A stretch of 40,728 nucleotides of DNA from Flavobacteriales bacterium (GCA_002696965.1 NZUB01000049.1:1-40728), one strand, 5' to 3'; positions 17,878 to 27,172 are shown, numbered from the stretch's first letter. Notes: a model not told the origin generated them from the letters alone. Numbers and translations are program-made.

Positions 17878-19968
17878 ATGATATTTTGTAGCTCTCTTAT
17901 TGTCAACTCAACAGTTTTTGAATTATTGGGTTGTTTTTTTTTGAGTCTTTTTTTAAGCTTTTTTTTATATAGAAAACATAGTAGTTTACAGGATGTTTCT
18001 AAATTAGTCAGGGGGGGATTATTTGTTTTAAGGTTTTGTGTTTTTTTTCTGCTTTTTTTCTTGTTATTTAATCCTCAATTGAGAAAAGCAGAAAAAATAG
18101 AAGAACATCCTATAATTGTATTTATGCAAGATAATAGTTCTTCTGTTAAATTAAATTCAGATTCCTCATATTACGAAAATACTTATTTGTTTTTTTTAGA
18201 TTCTTTATTTAAAAATAAAAAATTAGATGTAGATGTTTTTTCTTTTGACCAATCTATCAATAAGGGTTTTTCAGATTTTTCTGGTGATTTCACAAATTTG
18301 TCAAATGTTTTAGATTATGTTTCAGATTTATATTCTAATCAAAATATTGGTGCATATATTCTAGCTTCTGATGGCATTTATAATAAGGGGCTCAATCCTT
18401 TGTATTTAAAAAAAAACTATAATGCTCCATTGTATACAGTATTACTTGGAGATACTACTATACGAAAGGATCTTTCAATTGTAAGTGTTAAGACTAATAA
18501 ATTATCATATTTAGGTAATAGCTTTCCTGTTCAACTTAATATTAAAGCTCATCAAATGAATGGTGCTAATTTGAGTATTAAGGTTTTTGATAATACAGAT
18601 TCTTTATTTAATAATCCTATATTTATAAAAAAATCTAGTATTGATAAGATTCATTATCATGAGAATGTTGAATTTTTTATATCACCAGATTCCCCAGGTT
18701 TACAATCTTATTCTGTCCATTTAGAGACTGATTCCTATGAAACTAATTTAATTAATAATCATGATGTTTTTCATATAGATATTATAGATGATAGACAAAA
18801 AATTTTAATATTATATTCATATCATCATCCTGATGTAACAGCTCTTAAACATAGTTTGGAGAGTTATGATCAATATCAAGTAGATACTGAGTGGGTAGAA
18901 AAAAAGAAAACATCGATGAGTAATTATCAAGACTATAATTTAATTATTCTTCACCAAGTGTCTGATTTTAGTCAAATAGATGATGTTAGTTTAAATGATG
19001 TGCCTGTTTGGTATATAATGGGTAAAAATTCTAATTTATCCCAACTAAATCAAATTCAAAATACTGTTTATTTTAATGATGCCAATCATGTTTTTGAATT
19101 TTCTGATTTTGTATTAAATGATAATTTTTCAACTTTTGTTTTATCAGATTCTTTAAAAGATTTTTTATCATTATCATCATCATTATTGGTTCCGTTTTTA
19201 GCCCCGGAATTAAATAATCTTACGGATGTTTTATTATATAAAAAAATAGGATCTTTAGATACTAATCAACCTATTTTATTTTTTTCAAAAAGTAAGCAAA
19301 AAGAAGCCTATTTATTGGGAGAAGGTTTATGGAGATTAAAATTAAACGATACGTATTTAAATAATAATAATCTACTTTTTAATACTTTTATTAGTAAGAT
19401 TGTTCAGTCTTTATTATCAGATGATAAAAAAAAGCGATTACATATACATTACAATTCAATTCAGAGCTCTAATGCTAGAATTGTTTTTGAAGGAGAATTA
19501 TATAATAAAAATTTTGAATTGATTAATTACCCTGAATTAAATTTAGTTATAAGTGATTCAGTGGACCAAGTATATAATTATCAATTAAATAGATTATCTA
19601 ATACCTATTATTTAGATATAGTATTGCCTTTAGGCAGATATGATTTTTTAGCTACATCAGAATTAAATAATGAAATATTTACTGATGAGGGTAGTTTTGT
19701 TGTGGTAAATCCTAATTTTGAGGCTAAAAATACTATTGCGAATTATGAACTATTACATAACCTAGCAAGTTCACACAATGGTTATGTTACTACAATGGAT
19801 AGTCTAGATCATTTATTACAAAGAATTAAGGATTCTTCTAGTTTTAAAGTGTCTTCCTATTTCAATTATAGTTTTAAATCTTTAATTAATTTTCAGTCTA
19901 TATTAATATTATTATTGTTTTTATTATTTATAGAATGGTTAATAAGAAGACGTTATATCAATTTTTGA
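17878..19968 (+). CDS. VWA-like membrane protein of unknown function
   Basis: A 696-residue protein with two N-terminal membrane helices (about 13-31 and 47-65), a large exported region, and a C-terminal helix (about 672-688) followed by a basic tail. After the second helix comes IIVFMQDNSSSV, where D85-S87-S89 fits the DxSxS metal-ion-dependent adhesion site of von Willebrand A domains; ILASDGIYNKG supplies the later Asp. The layout is like that of BatA-type or membrane-bound VWA proteins of Bacteroidota. It follows fabG by 9 bases. The function is not known; an envelope complex role is a guess. Alternating hydrophobic ends make the topology prediction fairly safe. Confidence 0.7.
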   Translation: MIFCSSLIVNSTVFELLGCFFLSLFLSFFLYRKHSSLQDVSKLVRGGLFVLRFCVFFLLFFLLFNPQLRKAEKIEEHPIIVFMQDNSSSVKLNSDSSYYENTYLFFLDSLFKNKKLDVDVFSFDQSINKGFSDFSGDFTNLSNVLDYVSDLYSNQNIGAYILASDGIYNKGLNPLYLKKNYNAPLYTVLLGDTTIRKDLSIVSVKTNKLSYLGNSFPVQLNIKAHQMNGANLSIKVFDNTDSLFNNPIFIKKSSIDKIHYHENVEFFISPDSPGLQSYSVHLETDSYETNLINNHDVFHIDIIDDRQKILILYSYHHPDVTALKHSLESYDQYQVDTEWVEKKKTSMSNYQDYNLIILHQVSDFSQIDDVSLNDVPVWYIMGKNSNLSQLNQIQNTVYFNDANHVFEFSDFVLNDNFSTFVLSDSLKDFLSLSSSLLVPFLAPELNNLTDVLLYKKIGSLDTNQPILFFSKSKQKEAYLLGEGLWRLKLNDTYLNNNNLLFNTFISKIVQSLLSDDKKKRLHIHYNSIQSSNARIVFEGELYNKNFELINYPELNLVISDSVDQVYNYQLNRLSNTYYLDIVLPLGRYDFLATSELNNEIFTDEGSFVVVNPNFEAKNTIANYELLHNLASSHNGYVTTMDSLDHLLQRIKDSSSFKVSSYFNYSFKSLINFQSILILLLFLLFIEWLIRRRYINF

Positions 19969-20138
19969 TTATGTTTTCATATAGCTTGGATGCTGAATTA
20001 AAAAAATAAATATAAATTAGCTATAAATTGAATGAAAGTCTTTTGACTATGTTAGTAGAATTAAATATTGATTTCAATAGACTGGACAATTGATTTATTC
20101 AAATAAAATAACATTATAACAATTAAAAAATAATTATT

Positions 20139-20951
20139 ATGAATCAAAAATTAAACCCAATTGCGCTTATTGGATTATTCGCAGCTATTTTTATTTTATT
20201 ATTTGGCACTCGTGTAACCTATACTGTAGGGCCAGGCCAAAAAGCAGTAGTTTTTTATAGATTTGGCAAAGGATTAGATAAAGAAAATGTCAAAGATCAA
20301 GGCTTTCACTTTATAGCTCCTTGGAATGAAAAGTATATTTATAACGTGAGGATTCAGGAAGATTTATCAATCATGGAAGTTCTTTCTAAAAATGGATTAA
20401 CAATTAGAACGGAATTGTCTTATAGATACAAGCCTGTCGACAATAAGGTTGGTTATGTTCATGATGATTTAGGAGTTAATTATCATGAAAATATTATTAT
20501 CCCAGAAATAAGATCAGTTACCAGAGAGGTTATTGGGGAATATTTACCAGAAGAATTGTATTCTACTAAAAGAGAAGTGATTGAAGATGAAATTTATGAA
20601 CGAACTAAAATTGCTTTATCTTCCAAAAATCTTTTGCTTGATGCAGTGTTAATTAGAGATGTAACTCTTCCAAAAACTCTACAAGATGCAATTGATAATA
20701 AGTTAAAGGAAGAACAAATTTCTTTGGAATATGATTTTAAATTAGTTCAAGCAGAGAAAGAGGCTCAAAAACAAATTATTGAAGCTGAAGGTAAAGCCAA
20801 GGCAAATAGAATTTTAAGTGCTAGTTTAACGGACAATATCTTAAGAGATAAAGGTATTGAGGCAACTTTAAAGCTTTCGGAATCTAATAACACTAAAATT
20901 GTTGTAGTAGGGTCTCCTGAAGATGGTTTGCCACTTATTTTAGGAAAATAA
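20139..20951 (+). CDS. Prohibitin-family (SPFH/band 7) protein
   Basis: A 270-residue protein with an N-terminal transmembrane helix (about 8-28) and an SPFH domain (VGPGQKAVVFYRFGKG, GFHFIAPWNEKYIYNVRIQ, then TVREVIGEYLPEELYSTKR-like segments), followed by a charged coiled coil (QAEKEAQKQIIEAEGKAKAN). This is the architecture of prohibitins and HflK/HflC, which form ring assemblies on the inner membrane and modulate FtsH-type proteolysis. The 170 bases upstream (19969-20138) contain no gene; I see only AT-rich sequence with a 4-base-pair hairpin at 20037-20048. It is convergent with uvrB (6 bases between stops). Confidence 0.9.
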   Translation: MNQKLNPIALIGLFAAIFILLFGTRVTYTVGPGQKAVVFYRFGKGLDKENVKDQGFHFIAPWNEKYIYNVRIQEDLSIMEVLSKNGLTIRTELSYRYKPVDNKVGYVHDDLGVNYHENIIIPEIRSVTREVIGEYLPEELYSTKREVIEDEIYERTKIALSSKNLLLDAVLIRDVTLPKTLQDAIDNKLKEEQISLEYDFKLVQAEKEAQKQIIEAEGKAKANRILSASLTDNILRDKGIEATLKLSESNNTKIVVVGSPEDGLPLILGK

Positions 20952-20957
20952 TTAAGT

Positions 20958-22946
20958 TTAGAAATTAGATATTTTCTTTTCTAACATAAATAAATAATCC
21001 CTTTGTTTTGCAGCTTCGCTGAAATTCATTGAGATAGCAGCTTCGTTCATTTGTTTTTTAACTTGTCTAGCCTTCTTTTTTAGGTCTTTTAATGACATTT
21101 TATTAAGGGTGCTCTTGTCAATCATTTCTTTGTTTTCAATGGTGTTCTTTTTAGAAATGAAATTCTGCAAAGAAGAAATTTTCTTCACCAGAGGTTTAGG
21201 TGTTATCTTATTTTGTTGATTATATTTCTCTTGTATTTTTCGTTTACGATTATTATCCTTAATAGTTTCTTTTATAGAATCTGTAATTACGTCTGCGTAT
21301 AATATACTAGTCCCTTCAATGTGTCTTGCTGCTCTTCCAATTGTTTGGATTAAAGATCTTTTTGACCTTAAAAAACCTTCTTTGTCAGCATCTAAAACAG
21401 CTACTAATGAAACCTCGGGTAAATCTAATCCCTCTCTTAGTAAGTTGACTCCAATTAAAACATCAATATTTCCTTGTCTTAAGTGTTTCATAATCTCTAT
21501 TCTTTCTATTGTGTCAATATCTGAGTGTATATAAGTTGTTTTAATTCCTGCTTCAATTAAATAATCACTTAATTTTTCTGCCATCTTTTTTGTTAATGTA
21601 GTTACTAATGTTCTTTGTTTTTTATTAATTCTTATATTAATTTCATTGATTAAATGGTCTATTTGATTAGTTGATTTTTGAATTATAATATTTGGTTCTA
21701 ATAGTCCAGTAGGTCTTATTAGTTGTTCAACAATAACGCCATGACATTTTTCTATTTCATAGTCTCCAGGAGTTGCGCTTAAGAACACAATTTGTTTTTT
21801 TATATTTTCAAATTCTTCAAAGTTAAGAGGTCTATTGTCTAGTGCAGATGGTAGTCTAAAACCATAATCCACTAATGTTTTTTTTCTAGATTGGTCTCCT
21901 CCATACATTGCTTTTACTTGAGGAAGTGTCACATGACTTTCATCAACAATTAATAGAAAATTTTCAGGAAAATAGTCCATAAGACAAAAGGGACGTTCAT
22001 TTTCTTGTCTTCCGTCTAAATATCTCGAATAGTTTTCTATTCCACTACAATATCCTAGTTCTTTAATCATTTCTATATCATAGTTAACTCTTGATTTTAG
22101 ACGTTCAGCTTCTTGTATTTGTTTATGATTAATTAAATGAGTGAATTGTGTTTCTAATTCATTTAATATCTTGGGAATCGCATTTTGTATATTTTTTTTT
22201 GATGTTACAAATATATTGGCAGGTGAGATGTTTAGATTTTGTATATCAATAGTTGTATCCTGTATATAATTCACTTGTTGAATTTTTTCAATTTCATTAC
22301 CCCAAAATGTAATTTTATAATAAACATCAGCATTACTTGGGTGAATTATAATTGTATCTCCTACCACTTTAAATTCCCCATGTTGTAATAATATGTTTTC
22401 AGTTCTTGTATATAATGCTTCAATTAAATAAGTAATCAAATTTTTTCTTTCAAGTTTTGTATTTCTATTTATTTGAATTGATTTTTCTTTGAAGAAATTA
22501 GGGTTTCCTAAGCCATATATACAAGAAACTGATGCTATTACAATTACATCTTTTCTGCCTGTTAATAATGATGTTGTAGTGTTAATTCTAAATTTTTCTA
22601 TTTCTTCATTAATTGAAAGATCTTTTTCTATATAGGTGTTGGTTGCAGGTAAGTAGGCTTCAGGTTGATAATAATCATAATATGAAACAAAATACTCCAC
22701 GGAATTTTTTGGAAAAAAATTTTTAAATTCTTCATATAATTGTGCAGCTAATGTTTTATTATGACACAATACTAAAGTAGGAGTGTTATGCTGGGCAATC
22801 ACATTAGCCATTGTAAATGTTTTTCCAGATCCAGTGACGCCTAATAGGCATTGTGCATTAATTTGATTTTTTAAACCATTTAGCAATTTATTTATAGCTT
22901 CTGGTTGATCACCAGTTGGAGAATATGTGGATTTTAATTCAAACAT
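20958..22946 (-). CDS. uvrB: Excinuclease ABC subunit B
   Basis: A 662-residue UvrB, the damage-verifying helicase of nucleotide excision repair. Walker A is GVTGSGKT (36-43); the DNA-gripping beta-hairpin region reads YYDYYQPEAYLP; Walker B is DESHVTLPQ; motif VI is QTIGRAARH; and the UVR motif that binds UvrC is at the C-terminus (LKKKARQVKKQMNEAA to the end). Length is standard. It overlaps aroE by 8 bases and is the last gene of the comA operon. Neither uvrA nor uvrC is present. Confidence 0.98.
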   Translation of the reverse strand: MFELKSTYSPTGDQPEAINKLLNGLKNQINAQCLLGVTGSGKTFTMANVIAQHNTPTLVLCHNKTLAAQLYEEFKNFFPKNSVEYFVSYYDYYQPEAYLPATNTYIEKDLSINEEIEKFRINTTTSLLTGRKDVIVIASVSCIYGLGNPNFFKEKSIQINRNTKLERKNLITYLIEALYTRTENILLQHGEFKVVGDTIIIHPSNADVYYKITFWGNEIEKIQQVNYIQDTTIDIQNLNISPANIFVTSKKNIQNAIPKILNELETQFTHLINHKQIQEAERLKSRVNYDIEMIKELGYCSGIENYSRYLDGRQENERPFCLMDYFPENFLLIVDESHVTLPQVKAMYGGDQSRKKTLVDYGFRLPSALDNRPLNFEEFENIKKQIVFLSATPGDYEIEKCHGVIVEQLIRPTGLLEPNIIIQKSTNQIDHLINEINIRINKKQRTLVTTLTKKMAEKLSDYLIEAGIKTTYIHSDIDTIERIEIMKHLRQGNIDVLIGVNLLREGLDLPEVSLVAVLDADKEGFLRSKRSLIQTIGRAARHIEGTSILYADVITDSIKETIKDNNRKRKIQEKYNQQNKITPKPLVKKISSLQNFISKKNTIENKEMIDKSTLNKMSLKDLKKKARQVKKQMNEAAISMNFSEAAKQRDYLFMLEKKISNF

Positions 22947-23685
22947 AATCCTTAGTAATTAAATGATTCCATATTTCCCAAGCTTTCTCTGCTTGTTTAA
23001 TAAGCATCTGTTTACCATTGATGACTTGCGCACCTTGTGCTTCGGCTTTTTTTAAAAAAAGAGTTTTTTTGGGATTATATATTAAATCAATACAACAGTG
23101 TTTATTGGTAATTAAATTATAAGGTATTTTAGGCGCATTATTAATGATTGGATATTGACCTAAAGGAGTAGTATTAATTATAAGTTTGCAATCATCCATC
23201 ATATTATTAATTTCGGAATATTTTTTCATATTAATTCTGGGTTTTCTAGAAACTATACAATATTTAATTTGTTTTAATTTTAAACTATACGATATAGTTT
23301 TAGATACGCCTCCAGATCCTAATATCAATGCTTTTGGATTGTTTATATTCAAATTGTCTAATATACTTTGAAAACCAATAAAGTCTGTGTTAAAGCCTAT
23401 TTTTTCATTTTTTGAGTTAATAAAAACTGTATTGACTGATTTTGTGATAGTAGCTATTGGTCCTAATTTATCTATATATTGGATAATAATTTCTTTATAG
23501 GGACTTGTTACATTAAATCCAATGAGCTTTTTATTTTTTATTAACTCATCAATTAGCTTTATGTGGTTTAAAGGTAATAATGAATATGAAAAGTTTTTGA
23601 TTTTGTTATTTTGGAATTTTTTGTCAAAATATGCTTTTGAAAAAGAATGACTAAGATTTCCCCCAATTAACCCTAGATTATACAT
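22939..23685 (-). CDS. aroE: Shikimate dehydrogenase
   Basis: A 248-residue NADP-dependent reductase of 3-dehydroshikimate in the aromatic amino acid pathway. The substrate site GGNLSHSFSKAYFDKKF is at the N-terminus, NVTSPYKEIII carries the catalytic Lys, ALILGSGGVSKTISY is the nucleotide loop, and NTTPLGQYP and the C-terminal GKQMLIKQAEKAWEIW complete the pattern. It is slightly shorter than E. coli AroE (272), as usual in Bacteroidota. Overlaps of 8 bases with both DUF368 upstream and uvrB downstream indicate translational coupling. Confidence 0.93.
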   Translation of the reverse strand: MYNLGLIGGNLSHSFSKAYFDKKFQNNKIKNFSYSLLPLNHIKLIDELIKNKKLIGFNVTSPYKEIIIQYIDKLGPIATITKSVNTVFINSKNEKIGFNTDFIGFQSILDNLNINNPKALILGSGGVSKTISYSLKLKQIKYCIVSRKPRINMKKYSEINNMMDDCKLIINTTPLGQYPIINNAPKIPYNLITNKHCCIDLIYNPKKTLFLKKAEAQGAQVINGKQMLIKQAEKAWEIWNHLITKDYV

Positions 23686-24610
23686 TTTTATATTTTCTTC
23701 CTATATGTTCAATGCCAATTATTGTTATGAATCCAAGTAATATAAGTAAAACTGAAAATACATCATTTATATTGCTAAATTCAGGCGTTTTTAGAATGTT
23801 TAGTTCTGGGTGTTTCCATGGCCATATCCAAAGCAATGAGCCTATTATAAATCCTGTTAAAGTTGCAAATGTTTTACTTCTATGTTTTGATATTAACCAT
23901 TTGATTGATCGACTAAATAGTAGGATGCTAAACACATGCCCCAAAAGGAAAACAATAAATATTAGCAAGTAGTTTCTAAATTCCTCTATGTTATTTCCAG
24001 ACAAATAATTTTGAATATTTCTCGGATTAAATATGATTAGTATTTTGGACATTAATAGTTCATAATTTCCCAAAAGCACTAGTAGGTATGAACCTGACAA
24101 CCCCGGAATCAGCATACCTAAAACTCCAATACTTCCACATAAAAAAACAAAAAATAGATTTTGATTTTCTCCCATATGGGGATTGGCTAAAAAAATAGCT
24201 AGAGATATCATGAATCCTATTATTCCTAATAAATATTCTGACAAGTTCCATTTTTTCACATACTTAGATACATACCAAGAAGAGATGCCAATGATACCAA
24301 AAAAATATGACCAAGTGTACTTTGCAAAATGCTCGAATAAATATTCTAGTAAATTAGCCATTAACATATAACTACTAATGATACCAATAGAAATTGATAT
24401 TAGAAAATTCAATGAAATATGTTTTTTGACACCCTGGAAATTAAAATCTCTAATTAATTTTAATAATTGGATATCAAATTTTGTAATAATATTAATTATT
24501 TTCTCATAAATCCCCAAAATGACTGCTAATGTAGAACCAGATATACCGGGTATTATATTTGCAATTCCAATAATGATTCCTTGTAATATATGAATTAGAA
24601 ATGTCTTCAA
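23678..24610 (-). CDS. DUF368 membrane protein, candidate undecaprenyl-phosphate translocase
   Basis: A 310-residue protein with about eight to ten membrane segments and two inverted PGxSGS motifs, PGISGS at 21-26 and PGLSGS at 169-174, which define DUF368. Members of this family (PopT) and of the DedA family have been shown in other bacteria to return undecaprenyl phosphate across the inner membrane for reuse in wall and polysaccharide synthesis. That activity is assumed here by homology. The gene follows the rhodanese by 14 bases and overlaps aroE by 8. Confidence 0.88.
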   Translation of the reverse strand: MKTFLIHILQGIIIGIANIIPGISGSTLAVILGIYEKIINIITKFDIQLLKLIRDFNFQGVKKHISLNFLISISIGIISSYMLMANLLEYLFEHFAKYTWSYFFGIIGISSWYVSKYVKKWNLSEYLLGIIGFMISLAIFLANPHMGENQNLFFVFLCGSIGVLGMLIPGLSGSYLLVLLGNYELLMSKILIIFNPRNIQNYLSGNNIEEFRNYLLIFIVFLLGHVFSILLFSRSIKWLISKHRSKTFATLTGFIIGSLLWIWPWKHPELNILKTPEFSNINDVFSVLLILLGFITIIGIEHIGRKYKNV

Positions 24611-24624
24611 TTTATCTGTTGTAT

Positions 24625-24915
24625 TTATTTTAAATTTTTATATGCAGAGTAGCCACCAATTAGGTTGTATACATTTTGAAAATTAAATTTTTTTTTGAGC
24701 ATATAGACTACAGCAGCAGCACGTCTACCAGATTGGCAGTATATGACTACAGTCTTATCGTTACTAATTTTTTGTTTTGATTCAAGAATCTGACCCATAG
24801 GAATATGGATGGATTGAATGTGACCATTTTCATATTCGTATTTTTCCCTAATATCAATTATTTGAACTTTGTTTTTTTCAAGTTTCAATAAGTCTTTTAT
24901 TGTAATTTCATTCAT
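24625..24915 (-). CDS. Single-domain rhodanese
   Basis: A 96-residue rhodanese-like sulfurtransferase. The active loop is VIYCQSGRRAAA, with the sulfur-carrying Cys at residue 60; the N-terminal IIDIREKYEYENGHI is the usual leading signature. Rhodaneses accept sulfane sulfur from thiosulfate or persulfides; with thiosulfate the by-product is sulfite. The start is one base after the comA stop, so the two are almost certainly translated from one message. As ComA consumes sulfite, a supply role is an attractive inference but not shown. Confidence 0.9.
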   Translation of the reverse strand: MNEITIKDLLKLEKNKVQIIDIREKYEYENGHIQSIHIPMGQILESKQKISNDKTVVIYCQSGRRAAAVVYMLKKKFNFQNVYNLIGGYSAYKNLK

Positions 24916-24916
24916 C

Positions 24917-25675
24917 TTATTTCATAAAATTAAAAAAAGTATCTCCTCTAAGACCTAATCTAAGACATTCTAAAGGAATAACATCATTTGTTCCAATATT
25001 ACCTAGATTAACATTTGGACCTAGTAGTTTAATAAAAAATACTTGTTGCTGTTTTTTAGGAGCTTCCCATAAAATTTTTTCCTTAGGTATTTTAGTTAAA
25101 ATTTCTTCAATTAAATCTGATCTAACTTCTCCTCCGCTCCGATATAATCCAACATTCCCACTTTCTCGTGCTTCTGCAATAACTTTCCATGAGCCTGCTT
25201 CTAATTCTTTTGCCATAAGTTCTATCCATTTTGAAGGGGCTAGAATTTTATTAGAGCTTTTATATCCTACTTCAGAGAATACAGTTATATTTTGATTAGC
25301 AAGCTGATTTATATATTCACATTTTTTATTATGGTCCATTTTGATACTTCCATCAGATATTTCTACAGTATTTAATTCTAGCTCTTTTATAAGATTACAA
25401 TATTCTGTAAACAAATTTCTGGCAATATATGCCTCAAATAATGTCCCTCCTAGATATATTTTTATATTATGTTTTTTATATAATTTAATTTTTTTAGATA
25501 TATTTTTACTTATTAGTGAGGTGCCAAAACCAAATTTGATAATATCAATAAAACCTTCACTTGTTTCCATTAAACCCTCAGCTTCGACTGTAGATATGCC
25601 TTTATCCATAACCATTGTTAAGCCTTTTTCTCTTGGTTTTATAGTTCTCTCAGGTATATTTTGCAATTCAATCAT
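24917..25675 (-). CDS. comA: Phosphosulfolactate synthase
   Basis: A 252-residue TIM-barrel enzyme that adds sulfite to phosphoenolpyruvate giving (R)-phosphosulfolactate, the first step of the archaeal coenzyme M route. Recognised by PREKGLTMVMDKG, DIIKFGFGTS, YLGGTLFEAY, NTVEISDGS, FSEVGYKS, IAEARESGNVGLY, and the C-terminal LGNIGTNDVIPLECLRLGLR. In bacteria the product feeds sulfolactate formation. It heads the leftward operon comA-rhodanese-DUF368-aroE-uvrB and diverges from glmM. comB, the next step, lies at 36.2 kb. No comC, comD or comE is visible. Confidence 0.93.
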   Translation of the reverse strand: MIELQNIPERTIKPREKGLTMVMDKGISTVEAEGLMETSEGFIDIIKFGFGTSLISKNISKKIKLYKKHNIKIYLGGTLFEAYIARNLFTEYCNLIKELELNTVEISDGSIKMDHNKKCEYINQLANQNITVFSEVGYKSSNKILAPSKWIELMAKELEAGSWKVIAEARESGNVGLYRSGGEVRSDLIEEILTKIPKEKILWEAPKKQQQVFFIKLLGPNVNLGNIGTNDVIPLECLRLGLRGDTFFNFMK

Positions 25676-25703
25676 AAAATATTATCTATTAGTTCAGTAT
25701 GTG

Positions 25704-25711
25704 CAAAAGTA
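25704..25711 (-). promoter_or_regulatory. Candidate -7 promoter element
   Basis: TACTTTTG on the minus strand matches TAnnTTTG and ends 28 bases before the comA ATG. It would drive the five-gene leftward operon. No -33 TTG is seen. Confidence 0.35.
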
Positions 25712-25755
25712 TTAAAATGATAAGATTCTGTGGTTATTTCTGTTAAAAAGTTATT

Positions 25756-25763
25756 TACATTTG
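25756..25763 (+). promoter_or_regulatory. Candidate -7 promoter element
   Basis: TACATTTG matches TAnnTTTG and ends 17 bases before the glmM ATG. No -33 TTG is seen. Confidence 0.4.
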
Positions 25764-25780
25764 TTTAGTTAAATTGTGAT

Positions 25781-27172
25781 ATGACTTTAATTAAATCTAT
25801 TTCTGGGATAAGAGGCATTATTTATGATGATGATTCGGAAGGCTTGTCTACTATTGAAATTACAAATTGTGTGAAGCAGTTCATAATGTGGATTAATAAA
25901 AAAAATCCTATCAACAATAAAATTGTTGCCTTGGGTCGTGATGGAAGAGTTAGTGGAGCTCAAATATGTGAATTAATTAAATCCATATTAACTTCTCATG
26001 GGCTTAATGTGTTAGATTTAGATTTGACTACAACTCCTTCTGTACAGTTGGCGATTATTTCTGAGAACTGTGTTGCTGGGATAATGGTTTCAGCTAGCCA
26101 TAATCCAATTAGCTGGAATGGCTTGAAATTTTTAAATAAAAGTGGGGAGTTTTTATCTAAAAAAAATGCTCTTGAAGTTTTTAATATGGAAATAGATGCA
26201 CAACCTACATCTATTAATCAGGGAGATGTTGTTAAAATAGATTATAAAGAGAAACATATTCAATCTGTTTTAGATTTAATCGATGTTGATGTACAAAGAA
26301 TTAGATCAAAAGGTTTTCGAGTTGTAGTAGATGGAATTAATTCGTCTGGTGGTGTTTATGTACCTTATTTATTAAAAAAAATAGGTGTTGAAGTAATCGA
26401 GATTAATTGTGATGCAAATGGACAATTTGCTCATAATCCTGAACCTTTACCAGATAATTTATCCCAACTTGCTAGCACTGTAACTGATAATCAGGCTGAT
26501 TTTGGTATTGCTGTTGATCCTGATGTTGATAGATTGGTTTTAGTTTGCGAAGATGGTTCTTTTTTTGGTGAAGAAAATACAATTGTTGTAATTGCCAAAT
26601 ATATACTTCAAAATTATCCTGGTAATAGTATCGTTTCTAATTTATCTACTACTAGAGCAGTGCAAGATATAGCGCAAGAATATAATGCACAGCATTTTGA
26701 ATCTCCTGTAGGAGAAAGTAATGTGGTAGATTTAATGAAACAAAAAAAGTCTATCATTGGCGGAGAGGGTAGTGGTGGAATTATTTTTGCTCCATCACAT
26801 CACGGGAGAGATGCTTTAGTGGGTATAGCACTTTTCTTATCTTATGTATCTAGTGTTAATTACTCTGTTAAACAAATAAAATCTTTACTTCCAAGTTATT
26901 ATATGATTAAACATAAATTTGTTTTACAAAGAGATACACACTTTGAGTTTAGTGATTTTGTTAATTTTAAAATTAAATTTTGTCAAAACAATAAGTTAAA
27001 TTATACATTAATTGATGGTATTAAAATTTATTATCAATGTGGTAGTTGGTCTCATATTAGAATGTCTAATACAGAGCCTCTAATTAGGTTAATTGTTGAA
27101 TCAAAAAGTGAAGAAAGAGCATTAGAAATTAAATCCTTATTAATTAAAGAAATAAATATATTAAGTACATGA
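25781..27172 (+). CDS. glmM: Phosphoglucosamine mutase (phosphohexomutase family)
   Basis: A 463-residue alpha-D-phosphohexomutase. The N-terminal KSISGIRGI is the family start; the catalytic phosphoserine is S106 in VSASHNP; the metal site is DPDVDR (246-251); the sugar-specificity loop reads GGEGSGGI; and the phosphate-binding RMSNTEPLIRLI is near the C-terminus. GlmM isomerises glucosamine-6-phosphate to glucosamine-1-phosphate for UDP-GlcNAc. Bacteroidota enzymes of this length are usually called GlmM, but a phosphomannomutase or phosphoglucomutase role cannot be ruled out. Its stop overlaps the cysteine desulfurase start (ATGA). Confidence 0.85.
   Translation: MTLIKSISGIRGIIYDDDSEGLSTIEITNCVKQFIMWINKKNPINNKIVALGRDGRVSGAQICELIKSILTSHGLNVLDLDLTTTPSVQLAIISENCVAGIMVSASHNPISWNGLKFLNKSGEFLSKKNALEVFNMEIDAQPTSINQGDVVKIDYKEKHIQSVLDLIDVDVQRIRSKGFRVVVDGINSSGGVYVPYLLKKIGVEVIEINCDANGQFAHNPEPLPDNLSQLASTVTDNQADFGIAVDPDVDRLVLVCEDGSFFGEENTIVVIAKYILQNYPGNSIVSNLSTTRAVQDIAQEYNAQHFESPVGESNVVDLMKQKKSIIGGEGSGGIIFAPSHHGRDALVGIALFLSYVSSVNYSVKQIKSLLPSYYMIKHKFVLQRDTHFEFSDFVNFKIKFCQNNKLNYTLIDGIKIYYQCGSWSHIRMSNTEPLIRLIVESKSEERALEIKSLLIKEINILST

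Noticed and set aside
20037..20048. Small hairpin AGTC-TTTT-GACT upstream of the prohibitin gene
   Set aside because: Only four base pairs and no T tract; too weak for a terminator or RNA element.
19969..20138. Possible small RNA or gene in the 170-base gap before the prohibitin gene
   Set aside because: No frame with coding character, no conserved RNA core and no -7 box was found on either strand.
25341..25715. 124-codon frame on the plus strand opposite comA
   Set aside because: Antisense to a clear ComA enzyme; hydrophobic content follows from the complement of AT-rich codons.
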